Shown here one piece after another: positions 26,081 through 34,817 of a DNA stretch of 64,000 nucleotides. Origin of the DNA: JAFGLZ01 sp964390905. GTDB taxonomy: Bacteria > Planctomycetota > Phycisphaerae > UBA1845 > JAFGLZ01. The DNA lies in assembly GCA_964390905.1 (NCBI GenBank), contig CAYMLO010000004.1, forward strand, positions 1 through 64,000. Direction: 5' to 3'. Positions within the stretch are counted from its first letter, which is position 1, and every line of letters begins with the position of its first letter. Both the position numbers and the translations under genes were made by a program. Below the pieces are notes generated by a model. The model was not told where the DNA came from. It made no database searches and saw only the letters and a list, made by a program, of their open reading frames with translations.

Positions 26081-27508
26081 ATGCCCGAACGTCTGTTCCA
26101 ACTCCGACAACGACAGACGACTGTAGGCCGGGAGATCCTCGGCGGCGCCGTGACCTTCATGGCGATGTCCTACATCATCTTCGTCCAACCGGCCGTCATG
26201 AAGCTCGCCGGCACGGACCAGAACCCGCTCGACTTCGGGGCGGTGATGTTCGCGACGTGCGTGGCTTCGGCGTTGGCGTGCCTACTGATGGGGTTGTTGG
26301 CGAATCTGCCCGTCGGGCTCGCACCGGCGATGGGACACAACTTCCTGTTCTCGTTCACCGTCTGCGCGGGCGTGGCGGCCGGCGGGTTCGGGCTGACGTG
26401 GCAGCAGGCGCTGGCGGCGAACTTCATCGCAGGGGCGCTCTTCCTGCTCATGAGCTTCGTGGGGCTGCGGCGGGCGATCCTGGCGGCCATGCCCGACTCG
26501 CTCAAGTACGCCATCGCCGTTGGCATCGGTCTGCTCATCGCCATGTCCGGGCTACAGTGGGGGCAGATCGTCGTCGACCACCCGGCGACGCTGGTCGATC
26601 TGTCGAAGCTGTCGAACCCGGTGGCCTTGCTGACGTTGTTCGGGCTCGTCGTCACAGCCGTGCTGATGGCCCGGCAGGTCCGCGGCGCAATCCTGATCGG
26701 CATCTTCGTGACCGCGGCGGCGGGCTACGGGGTCACCGAGCTGTCCGTCCGCGGCGTCATCGACGAATTGCCCTATCGGCTGATCGCCCCGCTGGGCGAG
26801 ACCCCGGCGCTGAACCCGGGCCTGACGTTTCTCAAGCTCGACTTCGGCGGGCTGTTCAGCCAGCGGTTTGTCACCTGCCTGGCCGTCATCGTCATCTTCT
26901 TCATGCTCGACCTGTTCGACACGATCGGTACGCTGATCGGGGTGGCCGAGCGCGGCAACCTGATGGTGGACGGCAAGATCCCGCGGGTGGGTCGGGCCCT
27001 GTTCAGCGACGCGGTCGGCACGGTCGTGGGGACGTGTCTGGGTACGAGCACGGTCACCAGCTACGTCGAGTCGGCCAGCGGAATCAGCAGCGGGGCGCGC
27101 ACGGGGTTGGCGTCGATCGTGACCGGCGCGCTGTTCCTGCTGGCGCTGCCCGCGTATCCGCTGGTCTGTGCAATCGGCAGCGGCGTGAACGTCGCCGAGA
27201 GCGGCGCTCCCGTTTACCGGTACCCGATCATCGCACCGGTCCTGATCCTGATCGGCTGCATGATGATGCCGGCCGTCCGCAAGATCAAATGGGACGACCT
27301 GACCGAAGCCGTCCCGGCCTTTCTGTGCATGGTCGTCATGCAGTTCGCCTTCAGCATCGCCGCCGGCATCGCCTGGGGCTTCATCGCCTACGCAGTCCTC
27401 AAGGCGGTCACCGGGCGTTGGCGCGAGGCGCACGCGTTCGTCTACGTCTTCGCCGGACTCTTCATCGTGATGTACATCCTCAAATGGATGCCCGGCACAC
27501 CCGTCTGA
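26081..27508 (+). CDS. AzgA-type NCS2 purine permease
   Basis: 475 residues. The ATG at 26081 follows AGGAG. Twelve or more membrane helices are present, beginning with REILGGAVTFMAMSYIIFVQP. The family hallmarks are there: LPVGLAPAMGHNFLFSF, the acidic FDTIGTLIGV motif in helix 8 and GTSTVTSYVESASGISSGARTG-like segment in helix 10. AzgA-like members import adenine, guanine or hypoxanthine by proton symport. The exact base specificity cannot be read from sequence. The upstream 249 bases, divergent from the membrane protein gene, hold only a weak TATGCT box near 25987. Confidence 0.9.
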   Translation: MPERLFQLRQRQTTVGREILGGAVTFMAMSYIIFVQPAVMKLAGTDQNPLDFGAVMFATCVASALACLLMGLLANLPVGLAPAMGHNFLFSFTVCAGVAAGGFGLTWQQALAANFIAGALFLLMSFVGLRRAILAAMPDSLKYAIAVGIGLLIAMSGLQWGQIVVDHPATLVDLSKLSNPVALLTLFGLVVTAVLMARQVRGAILIGIFVTAAAGYGVTELSVRGVIDELPYRLIAPLGETPALNPGLTFLKLDFGGLFSQRFVTCLAVIVIFFMLDLFDTIGTLIGVAERGNLMVDGKIPRVGRALFSDAVGTVVGTCLGTSTVTSYVESASGISSGARTGLASIVTGALFLLALPAYPLVCAIGSGVNVAESGAPVYRYPIIAPVLILIGCMMMPAVRKIKWDDLTEAVPAFLCMVVMQFAFSIAAGIAWGFIAYAVLKAVTGRWREAHAFVYVFAGLFIVMYILKWMPGTPV

Positions 27509-27635
27509 CGCGGATGAAGCCCGGTGCACATAGCGGAGGCCCCGCGGATACCGTCTGCCGCCGCCGCCCCCTTTCGACTACAATCCCCAAGCCGAACCAA
27601 CGAGGTAACGATTCGGCACAGTATGAAGGTCTGCT

Positions 27636-27671
27636 GTTTCGACGTTTCGACTTTTCGACGTTTTGACGTTT
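27636..27671. repeat. Micro-tandem TTTCGACG-type repeat before mdh
   Basis: Four imperfect units of TTTCGACG/TTTTGACG follow each other directly upstream of the mdh ribosome binding site. A 17-codon frame starting at ATG 27623 and ending at TAG 27676 reads through them, but its ribosome binding site is distant, so a simple repeat is the likelier explanation than a leader peptide. Confidence 0.55.
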
Positions 27672-27687
27672 GCTAGGGGCTGGCATT

Positions 27688-28626
27688 ATGCGACGTGCAA
27701 AGTTATCGATCATTGGCGCCGGCGCGGTCGGCGCGACGTGTGCCCACTGGGCGGCGGCCAAGGAGCTCACCGACATCGTCCTGGTCGACATTCCCGACAA
27801 GGCGGGACCGACGGAGGGCAAGACGCTCGACCTGGCCCAGGCCGGCCCGGTCGAAGGGTTTGACGTCAAACTGGTGGGAACCGACAGCTACGAGCAGACC
27901 GCCGGCAGCGATGTCGTGGTGATCACGGCCGGCATCCCGCGCAAGCCCGGGATGAGCCGCGACGATCTGGTCCAGACCAACGTCAAGATCGTCTCGGACG
28001 TCACCAGACAAGTAGCCGCTACCAGCCCGGACGCCGTGCTCGTGATCGTCTCCAATCCGCTGGACGCGATGGTCTACACCGCCTGGAAGATCAGTTGCTT
28101 CCCCCAATGGCGGATCGTCGGTCAGGCGGGCTGTCTGGACGTCGCGCGGTACTGCACGTTCCTGGCGATGGAGATCGGCTGTAGCGTCGAGGACGTCCGC
28201 GCCCTGCTGATGGGCGGCCACGGCGACGACATGGTGCCGCTGGTCCGCTACACGACGGTCTCGGGGATCCCGGTCACGCAGCTGATCCCGCCCGATCGGT
28301 TGGAGCAGATCGTCCAGCGGACCCGGATGGGCGGCGGGGAGATCGTCAAGCTGATGGGTACGAGCGCCTACTACGCCCCCGCAGCCGGCGTGATCCAGAT
28401 GGTCGAGTCGATCATCCGCGACAAGAAGCGGATCATGCCCTGCGCCGCCTACTGCGACAAGGAGTATGGCGTGGGCGGCTACTTCGTCGGCGTGCCGTGC
28501 GTGTTGGGAACGAAAGGGGTCGAGCGGATCATCGAGGTCGATCTCGACGCCGACGAGCGGCAGATGTTCGAAACGTCCGTCGGGCGCGTCAAGGAGCTGT
28601 GCGAGTTGGTCGACGGCCTGCTCTGA
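27688..28626 (+). CDS. mdh: Malate dehydrogenase (LDH-like type)
   Basis: 312 residues. It interconverts malate and oxaloacetate with NAD in the cytosol (TCA cycle). The ATG at 27688 follows a GGGG ribosome binding site. The Rossmann start is LSIIGAGAVGATCAHW, with Asp in VLVDIPDKAG giving NAD preference. The MDH substrate motif is GIPRKPGMSRDDL, with Arg residues where lactate dehydrogenases have Gln. The catalytic pair is in GQAGCLDVARY and GGHGDDMVP. No other TCA gene is adjacent. An unusual short tandem repeat lies directly upstream. Confidence 0.95.
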   Translation: MRRAKLSIIGAGAVGATCAHWAAAKELTDIVLVDIPDKAGPTEGKTLDLAQAGPVEGFDVKLVGTDSYEQTAGSDVVVITAGIPRKPGMSRDDLVQTNVKIVSDVTRQVAATSPDAVLVIVSNPLDAMVYTAWKISCFPQWRIVGQAGCLDVARYCTFLAMEIGCSVEDVRALLMGGHGDDMVPLVRYTTVSGIPVTQLIPPDRLEQIVQRTRMGGGEIVKLMGTSAYYAPAAGVIQMVESIIRDKKRIMPCAAYCDKEYGVGGYFVGVPCVLGTKGVERIIEVDLDADERQMFETSVGRVKELCELVDGLL

Positions 28627-28631
28627 GGCGC

Positions 28632-29642
28632 CTACGGGCCAACGGGTCTGCCGCGCATCTTGTCGATCTCCCGGCGGCTGCGATCGATGTAGTCGCGAAG
28701 CTCCTCCAGGCCGTACTGCCGTGCCAGCGCCCGCGCGCTGACGCCGGGGCGCTTCGCCTTGAGCACGAACCACTGCTCGCGATCAAGCCACTTCTCCTGC
28801 ACGATGTCCTGCCCGTGTTCCTTCAGGAGCTTGTCCCGCTTGGCGGTGTTGAAGTTCTGGTGATAGATCCCGCGGTCCAGGTCGAGCGTGATGCGGCTGA
28901 CGTTGACGTCCTTGCTCTTCTCGTACAGGATCTCCTCGCCCGTGATGTCGTAGACGAGGCAATCGCGGTGGAGCGTGGCCGTCACGATGTAGAAATGGTT
29001 CACCAGGGCGTGGGCCTGGAGCGTCGTGCCGGCAGTATAGGCGCTGGGCCAGACCACCAGTTCTGCCCCCTGATCCGCCATCCGTTTCCAGACCTCAGGG
29101 AAGTTGGCGTCGAAGCAAATGGCCATGCCCACGCGTCCGAAGTCCGTCTGGACCACCGGCGCGTCGCGCCCGATATCGCAGGGGGGCTTCAGCTTGAACT
29201 CGGACCAGTAGGGGTAGACCTTGTCGTACACGCAGACGACTTTGCCTGCGCGGTCGATGAGGATTCCGGCGTTGAAGCGTCGTTTGCCCTCCCAGCGGTA
29301 GATGGCGCAGACGATGTAGGTGCGGTGCCTCCGCGCCAGCTTCGACATGGCCGTTGCGGCCGGTCCGTCCAGCGTCTCGGGTTTGTTGCCCCGCCAGGTC
29401 TCGGGCAGCGCGATGAGGTCCGCGCCCTTCGATCCCTCCCGATCGACGAGCCCGACAACGTCTTCGAGCGACTTGCCCCGAAACCCGAGGCTGACGACGC
29501 GGACCGGGCGGCCAACCACGCCTTCCGAGGTCTGCCCGCCGTCCTTCTGCCGTCCATCACTGGCTTGGGCGCAGACGGGTGCAGGCAGCCACGCTAACCC
29601 GAGCATCGTCAATAACGCCAAGCACGTCTCTCGCCGACCCAT
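28632..29642 (-). CDS. Secreted carbon-nitrogen hydrolase (nitrilase/amidase fold)
   Basis: 336 residues. The start is the ATG at 29642, with GGAG before it. A signal peptide of ~24 residues (LALLTMLGLAWLPAPVCA) makes this an exported member of a family that is usually cytosolic. The catalytic triad is complete: Glu81 in LPETW, Lys141 in YDKVYPYW and Cys176 in AICFDANFPE. The C-terminal ~70 residues (ALARQYGLEELRDYIDRSR) extend past the core. Substrates of such secreted forms (amides, ureido compounds, N-acyl groups) are unknown. It ends 5 bases from the convergent mdh. Confidence 0.88.
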   Translation of the reverse strand: MGRRETCLALLTMLGLAWLPAPVCAQASDGRQKDGGQTSEGVVGRPVRVVSLGFRGKSLEDVVGLVDREGSKGADLIALPETWRGNKPETLDGPAATAMSKLARRHRTYIVCAIYRWEGKRRFNAGILIDRAGKVVCVYDKVYPYWSEFKLKPPCDIGRDAPVVQTDFGRVGMAICFDANFPEVWKRMADQGAELVVWPSAYTAGTTLQAHALVNHFYIVTATLHRDCLVYDITGEEILYEKSKDVNVSRITLDLDRGIYHQNFNTAKRDKLLKEHGQDIVQEKWLDREQWFVLKAKRPGVSARALARQYGLEELRDYIDRSRREIDKMRGRPVGP

Positions 29643-29819
29643 GGGAACGCTCCTGTGCGGCATCGATCCGGCGTCTGGCCAACATGATCCAAGAATGCTG
29701 CCGCGATTTGACGCACAATCATATCGGCCGGTCGGAGTGAGACAACCGCGCCCGATTCGGCTATGCTTTGTGGCCCATGGAGGACGATTCGAATCGGCAA
29801 ATCGTGGAGGGCAGGAACC

Positions 29820-30773
29820 ATGCTGAGAGTGGTGGGTGTGGTCATCTGTGCCGCGGGGGTGCTATCCCTGTCGCAGGACGCCGTCGGTGAGGCCAAGCGA
29901 AAGCGGGAGCGCAAAGTGGAACTTCCGCCCAACGTCGAGATGAAGCGAGACGTCGTCTACGGCAAGGGCGGCGGGCGAGACCTGAAGCTCGACCTGTTCG
30001 TGCCCAAGGGCGGTCCCACGCCGCGACCGGGCATCGTCTTTGTCCACGGCGGGGGCTGGAAGGGCGGGAACCGGAGGCAGTTTCATCGGCAGGCGGCCTA
30101 CCTCGCCGGAAAGGGCTACGTCGGCGCCTGCATCGAGTATCGCTTCTCGGGCGAGGCGAAGTTCCCCGCGGCGCTGGAGGACTGCAAGTGCGCCGTCCGC
30201 TGGATGCGGGCCAGCGCCAAGACCTACCAGATCGACCCGAATCGCATCGCGGCCTGCGGCGGATCGGCGGGGGGCCATCTGGCCGCCATGGTGGGCGTGA
30301 CCGAGGCGTCCCACGGATTCGAGGGCAAGGGCGGCCACGAGGGGCTGTCCAGTCGCGTGCAACTGGTCGTCAACTTCAACGGCGTTTCGGACCTCGACGA
30401 GCTGGGCAGGAACAGGCCGCTGAAGAACGCCATCCAGATGTTCCTCGGCCCGACGCATCCGGAGAACCCCAAGCTGTACGTGCTCGCCTCGCCGATCACC
30501 CACATCGACGCCAAGGACCCGCCATCGCTGTTCCTTCACGGGACGGCCGACAAGACCGTCCCGTTCGAGCAGTCGGTGGCGATGATGAAGAAGTTGCAGG
30601 GCGTTGGCGTCGCGGCGGAGATGTACGAGGCCAAGGGCGCCGGCCACGGGTTCTTCAACCGTCCTCCCCATTTCGAGCCCACGTTGAAACGGATGGAGGC
30701 GTTTCTCGACAAGCACTTTAGAGGCAAGGGCAAGTCGAGGAGCGACGCGTCCAAGGCAACACCCAAGCGCTGA
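29820..30773 (+). CDS. Secreted alpha/beta hydrolase, BD-FAE-like esterase
   Basis: 317 residues. The ATG at 29820 follows GGAGG. A signal peptide occupies ~20 residues. The fold signature is clear: oxyanion loop VHGGGWKGG, nucleophile Ser149 in GGSAGG, Asp in HGTADKTVPF and His in GAGHGFF. Bifunctional feruloyl/acetyl-xylan-esterase-like proteins have this pattern and remove acyl groups from plant or algal polysaccharides. The tail (GKGKSRSDASKATPKR) is basic and low-complexity. A glycoside hydrolase follows 44 bases later and a GH109-like enzyme after that, so the three probably form one carbohydrate operon. Confidence 0.85.
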   Translation: MLRVVGVVICAAGVLSLSQDAVGEAKRKRERKVELPPNVEMKRDVVYGKGGGRDLKLDLFVPKGGPTPRPGIVFVHGGGWKGGNRRQFHRQAAYLAGKGYVGACIEYRFSGEAKFPAALEDCKCAVRWMRASAKTYQIDPNRIAACGGSAGGHLAAMVGVTEASHGFEGKGGHEGLSSRVQLVVNFNGVSDLDELGRNRPLKNAIQMFLGPTHPENPKLYVLASPITHIDAKDPPSLFLHGTADKTVPFEQSVAMMKKLQGVGVAAEMYEAKGAGHGFFNRPPHFEPTLKRMEAFLDKHFRGKGKSRSDASKATPKR

Positions 30774-30817
30774 CAACGGCATGCGGAGGGGCACCGCCGC
30801 TTCTGTGAGGGAGTCAC

Positions 30818-33800
30818 GTGTGTGAGATGATCAGCTTCGCGCCGATTCGCCGTGCCCGGTCCGTGGGTCAATCGCTTGGCTTGGTGGTCCTGCTGGTGAT
30901 CACGGCGGAGAGAACACCCTATGTTGACGCTGCCGCTGCCACGACGACCATCGACCGCATCGACGACGTCACCGGCTGGTCCGTCAACGCCGACGGTGGC
31001 GACGCCATCAGCTTTCGCGCCGAGACGGCCGACTGTCACAGCCCACCCGCGGCCATGCGGGTCTCGTTCAAGGGACGGCGGTGGGGCAACCTGGGACACG
31101 CAGCCGGCGTCCCGCGCGACGCAACGGCGGTGACGTTTTGGGCGCGGGTCCACGAGACATCGAGCCGCTCGAGCATGTATGTCTGGCTGTTCGAGCCGGA
31201 CGGCGACGGCCACATCTGCCAGGCCACCGTGGACGGTCGCGGGCCGGCGGAATGGGGTGGCGAGTGGACTCGCATCCGGGTCCCGTTGGGACGGTTTCGC
31301 TACGATCCCCGGGGCAACCGAAAGCGCGACCTGTTGTCCGTGGACCGGATCCTGCTGGGCTTCAACTACGCTCCGATGGAGGTGAGCGTCGACGACGTCG
31401 CCTGGGAGTTGAGAGAAGGAGCCGGCCGCATGACCTTGCCCCGATCCGAATCCTTCAACCCCGCGGCCGGTCCATCGGGCCGGATCGCGCTGCTCGACGA
31501 GCCCGGCCTGGCCGGGCCGCACGGACATCAGACCGTCAAGCGTCTGAAGGAGACGCTGGGGACCCGCGGGTTCGGCGTCACGTCGATCCGAGCGGGCGAC
31601 CTGGCGGACCCGGCCCGACTGGCGCGGTCGAACTTCGATCTGCTGGTCTTAACGCAAGGGCCGCGATTCCCCGTCGAGGCCAAACAGAACCTGCTGCGAT
31701 ACCTCCAGGCCGGCGGATCGCTGCTGACCAGCGGGGGGTATGCATTCGACGAACCGGTCGTGTTTGCGGGCGACGCCTGGCAGCCCGCCGGCACGGTCGA
31801 GACCGCGGCTGAGTTGCAGGCCGGACGGCCTCCCATCGCACGGATCAACACGCGGTTCGGTCGGCCAGGAGATGCGATGGGGCTCGACAAGCTGCAGATT
31901 GGGATGTTCGATCCGTCGTACCCGTTCGAACGTGTGGTCTGTGCAAAGATTGCCGATCGGCGGATCGATGGGCCGCTGTTGGGATACGTCGCCTGCATCA
32001 CTGACCCGACGGGGAGCCCGGTCTTCGGCACGGCGAACCTTCGGTTCATCCCCCTTGGCCAGACGCTCGACCGGCTCGGCCAACCGCGCGGCCCGCTGGG
32101 CGGGGTCGCTCACCACTTCGCAGGACCGTATGCCGGCAGCAGTTGGGCGTTCTTCGGCGTGGAGGACCGCGACGTGTTCGCCGAGGGCGGCTTGCCGGCG
32201 GACTTCGTCGCAGCGTTGGCAAGGCGGCTGGTCGACCAGGTTTATCTGCACGGCCTGACGACGGATCTGGCCTGCTACCGTGAGGGTGAGGCCGTCCAGA
32301 TCAGCATCCAATTGGCCAATCGCGGCCGGAACGCTGCTGCGGGGCGACTCCGGCTCGCCGTGGATGAAGAGGTCGTCTACGATCAGCCGGTACAAGTCGC
32401 GCCCGATCGGAGCAGGTCAGAGCGGATCGAGGTGGTCTGGCGGCCCGGTCGGTTCGACCGCGACTTCTACCACGTCCGCGCCACGCTGGTACTGCCATCC
32501 CACACGGATGTACTGGAGAACGGTTTCTGTGCGTGGGACGAGAATGTCCTCCGCGCGGGCCCGAAGATCGCTCTGCGCGACAACTACTTTTGCATCAATG
32601 ACCGCCCCATGTTCCTGACGGGCACGAACCAGACGGGTCGGATGTGGCTGGCGGAATACGAGACACCGCTGGTCTGGCGGGACGATTTCGCCGGGATGCG
32701 GGATCATGGCCTGATCCTGTGGCGGATCTTGCACTTTTCGGCCGTGATGCACCGCAACGATCCGCTGGCGCTGCGCGGCGAGGTCCCCAAGAAGGTCGTC
32801 CGCCAGACCGACGCGATCGTGCAGCTGGCCCAGAAGTACGGTGTGGTCATCTTCCTGACGCTGCACGACTGGATGCCCGTCGAGCTGACCGACGAGCAGT
32901 TGGCGGCCCAGGCCCGATGGAACGCGTTCTGGGTCGAACGATACAAGGACGTGCCCGGCATCATCTACGACGTGCAGAACGAGCCGTCCGTGCGCGTCGG
33001 CGATGCACCGCACGTGACGGCCGAGTGGAAGCGGATGCTGACCGAGCGATACGGCGATGTCGCAGCAGCGGCCCGTCGTTGGGGCGTGCCCGCGACCGAC
33101 CCCTCGGCGACGCGACCGCGGGCGGCGGGCAAGGCGTGGGGCGATCTCAAGGCCGCCGACGTCGAGCGCTTCCGCGTGCACCTGCTGAACCGGTGGGTGA
33201 AGGGCAACGTCGAGCCGGTCCGCCGCGCCGATCCTGATGCCCTGATCACGGTCGGATACCTGCAGAGGATGAGGCCGGCGGACAAGGTCCTGGGCGCCGA
33301 GCACGTCGACTTTGCGAACATGCATTCCTACCTGCCCCCGCGGGCGTTCCCGTCGGATTTCAAGATTATGGACCGCCGCGCGGTCGGCAAGACGCTGACG
33401 CTGGGCGAGTTCGGCCAGCGCGAGGCTCACGACGCTCGCGTCAACGGTCAGACCGGCGACCGGCCGGTCGCGTCGATCCAACGCTACCTGGCCTACAACC
33501 ACGACGTCCTGGGGCTGGGCGGGTCGTTCACGGCCAGCTGGTGCTGGCGGGACATGCCGGACTGCATCTTCCCTTGGGGGATGACGCGGCCCGATCACCT
33601 GGCCAAACCCGTGGTGCGGGCATACCGGAACTTCACGCTGCTCAGCCGGTTCATCAAGCCTAAGTATCAGGCGCCGGGCGTCTGGTTGATCTTACCCGGC
33701 GCCCATCGGCTAGGCGGACGGTGGGCGGACATCGACGACGCCATCGATCGAACGATCGACGCGCTGCTCGGGTTGCGCGTCAGCTACGGCGTACTGCGGG

Positions 33801-34768
33801 AGAAGGACGTCGTCGCCGGCGCGCTGGTCAGCCCGATCAACAGACCGAAAGGCTCCGACGCAGCACCGCCTGTGTTGATTTGGCCGATGCCCTACTGCCC
33901 GGACGACGCGACGTTCGAAGCCGTCAAGAAATGCGTAGAGACCGGCGCGTCCTTGTATCTGTCGGGGGACGTGTCGTTCGACGATGCCCGCAAAGCGACC
34001 CGATCGGACCGGCTGGCGGCGCTGGGCCTTCGGCTCGACGCGCACAGTCCACCCATGAAGGCCAAGTCGTCCGGTGAGGCCCAACAGACGCGCGTCGGTC
34101 GCGGACGCGTCTTCTTCGTCCCCCACCCGGTTGAGTTGGCCGCCCCGGAGGCGTTGCGGAAACAGGTGGGGGCGTTCCTGTCGTACGCCGAAGCGCCCCG
34201 GATCGGCATCGAACCGGAAGACCCAGACCTGCACGCGTTCGTCACGCACACCGTCGACGGTGGTACAATCTACAGTGTCGTCAATCATGGCCGGCCGAGA
34301 ACGGTCAAGCTGACTGCTGGGACCGAGCCGCTGTCCATCGATGTGGCTGCGCCCGGGTACGGTCTGGCGGCGCTCAGCGCCAAGGGCCAACTGGCCCTGC
34401 TCCAGACGCAAGGCAACGTCCGGCGGGGCGGGCGGTTCGTCGTCGAGGCGGATGCCGACGTGATGGTGGTTGCCCTGGACGGTGAGGATCTGGCCCGGTC
34501 GGCGAGGCTGCTGGTCATGCCCAACGCGGTGGGGACGGTGAGGATCACCACCGACCGACGTTGGCATCGACCGGTGGACGTGGTCGGTGAGATTGTCGAG
34601 GGGCGGTTCAAGGCGTTGGAGAGCATGACGCTGGTGGCGGGACAGCAGCGACTGATCCTGAAGGTCGACGCGGATAAGGCCCTGTGCCTGATCGTCATCG
34701 CCGAATGGGCCGACGCAGGCCCCGCCACCGAACAGGTGCGTGATACGCTGACCTTAGGCCGGCGGTGA
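30818..34768 (+). CDS. Very large secreted multidomain glycoside hydrolase (GH5/GH42-like barrel)
   Basis: 1316 residues from the GTG at 30818; an ATG at 30827 is also possible, since AGGGAG at 30808-30813 is close to the first and far from the second. A hydrophobic signal segment covers about residues 15-40. Domains in order: carbohydrate-binding-like beta-sandwich (~45-200); amidotransferase-like alpha/beta domain (RIALLDEPG to LQAGGSLLTSGGY); beta domain (DLACYREGEAVQISIQLANRG); TIM barrel (~590-950) with WRILHF, YDVQNEPS (candidate acid/base Glu) and TLGEFGQRE (candidate nucleophile Glu); then C-terminal amidotransferase-like and beta domains. Order and spacing resemble beta-galactosidase or cellulase-like enzymes. 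The substrate is unknown. Confidence 0.75.
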   Translation: MCEMISFAPIRRARSVGQSLGLVVLLVITAERTPYVDAAAATTTIDRIDDVTGWSVNADGGDAISFRAETADCHSPPAAMRVSFKGRRWGNLGHAAGVPRDATAVTFWARVHETSSRSSMYVWLFEPDGDGHICQATVDGRGPAEWGGEWTRIRVPLGRFRYDPRGNRKRDLLSVDRILLGFNYAPMEVSVDDVAWELREGAGRMTLPRSESFNPAAGPSGRIALLDEPGLAGPHGHQTVKRLKETLGTRGFGVTSIRAGDLADPARLARSNFDLLVLTQGPRFPVEAKQNLLRYLQAGGSLLTSGGYAFDEPVVFAGDAWQPAGTVETAAELQAGRPPIARINTRFGRPGDAMGLDKLQIGMFDPSYPFERVVCAKIADRRIDGPLLGYVACITDPTGSPVFGTANLRFIPLGQTLDRLGQPRGPLGGVAHHFAGPYAGSSWAFFGVEDRDVFAEGGLPADFVAALARRLVDQVYLHGLTTDLACYREGEAVQISIQLANRGRNAAAGRLRLAVDEEVVYDQPVQVAPDRSRSERIEVVWRPGRFDRDFYHVRATLVLPSHTDVLENGFCAWDENVLRAGPKIALRDNYFCINDRPMFLTGTNQTGRMWLAEYETPLVWRDDFAGMRDHGLILWRILHFSAVMHRNDPLALRGEVPKKVVRQTDAIVQLAQKYGVVIFLTLHDWMPVELTDEQLAAQARWNAFWVERYKDVPGIIYDVQNEPSVRVGDAPHVTAEWKRMLTERYGDVAAAARRWGVPATDPSATRPRAAGKAWGDLKAADVERFRVHLLNRWVKGNVEPVRRADPDALITVGYLQRMRPADKVLGAEHVDFANMHSYLPPRAFPSDFKIMDRRAVGKTLTLGEFGQREAHDARVNGQTGDRPVASIQRYLAYNHDVLGLGGSFTASWCWRDMPDCIFPWGMTRPDHLAKPVVRAYRNFTLLSRFIKPKYQAPGVWLILPGAHRLGGRWADIDDAIDRTIDALLGLRVSYGVLREKDVVAGALVSPINRPKGSDAAPPVLIWPMPYCPDDATFEAVKKCVETGASLYLSGDVSFDDARKATRSDRLAALGLRLDAHSPPMKAKSSGEAQQTRVGRGRVFFVPHPVELAAPEALRKQVGAFLSYAEAPRIGIEPEDPDLHAFVTHTVDGGTIYSVVNHGRPRTVKLTAGTEPLSIDVAAPGYGLAALSAKGQLALLQTQGNVRRGGRFVVEADADVMVVALDGEDLARSARLLVMPNAVGTVRITTDRRWHRPVDVVGEIVEGRFKALESMTLVAGQQRLILKVDADKALCLIVIAEWADAGPATEQVRDTLTLGRR

Positions 34769-34817
34769 CGGCTCGGGCACGGCCCGAGAGGGCCGTTGAA
34801 GACAGGAGAACGGAACC

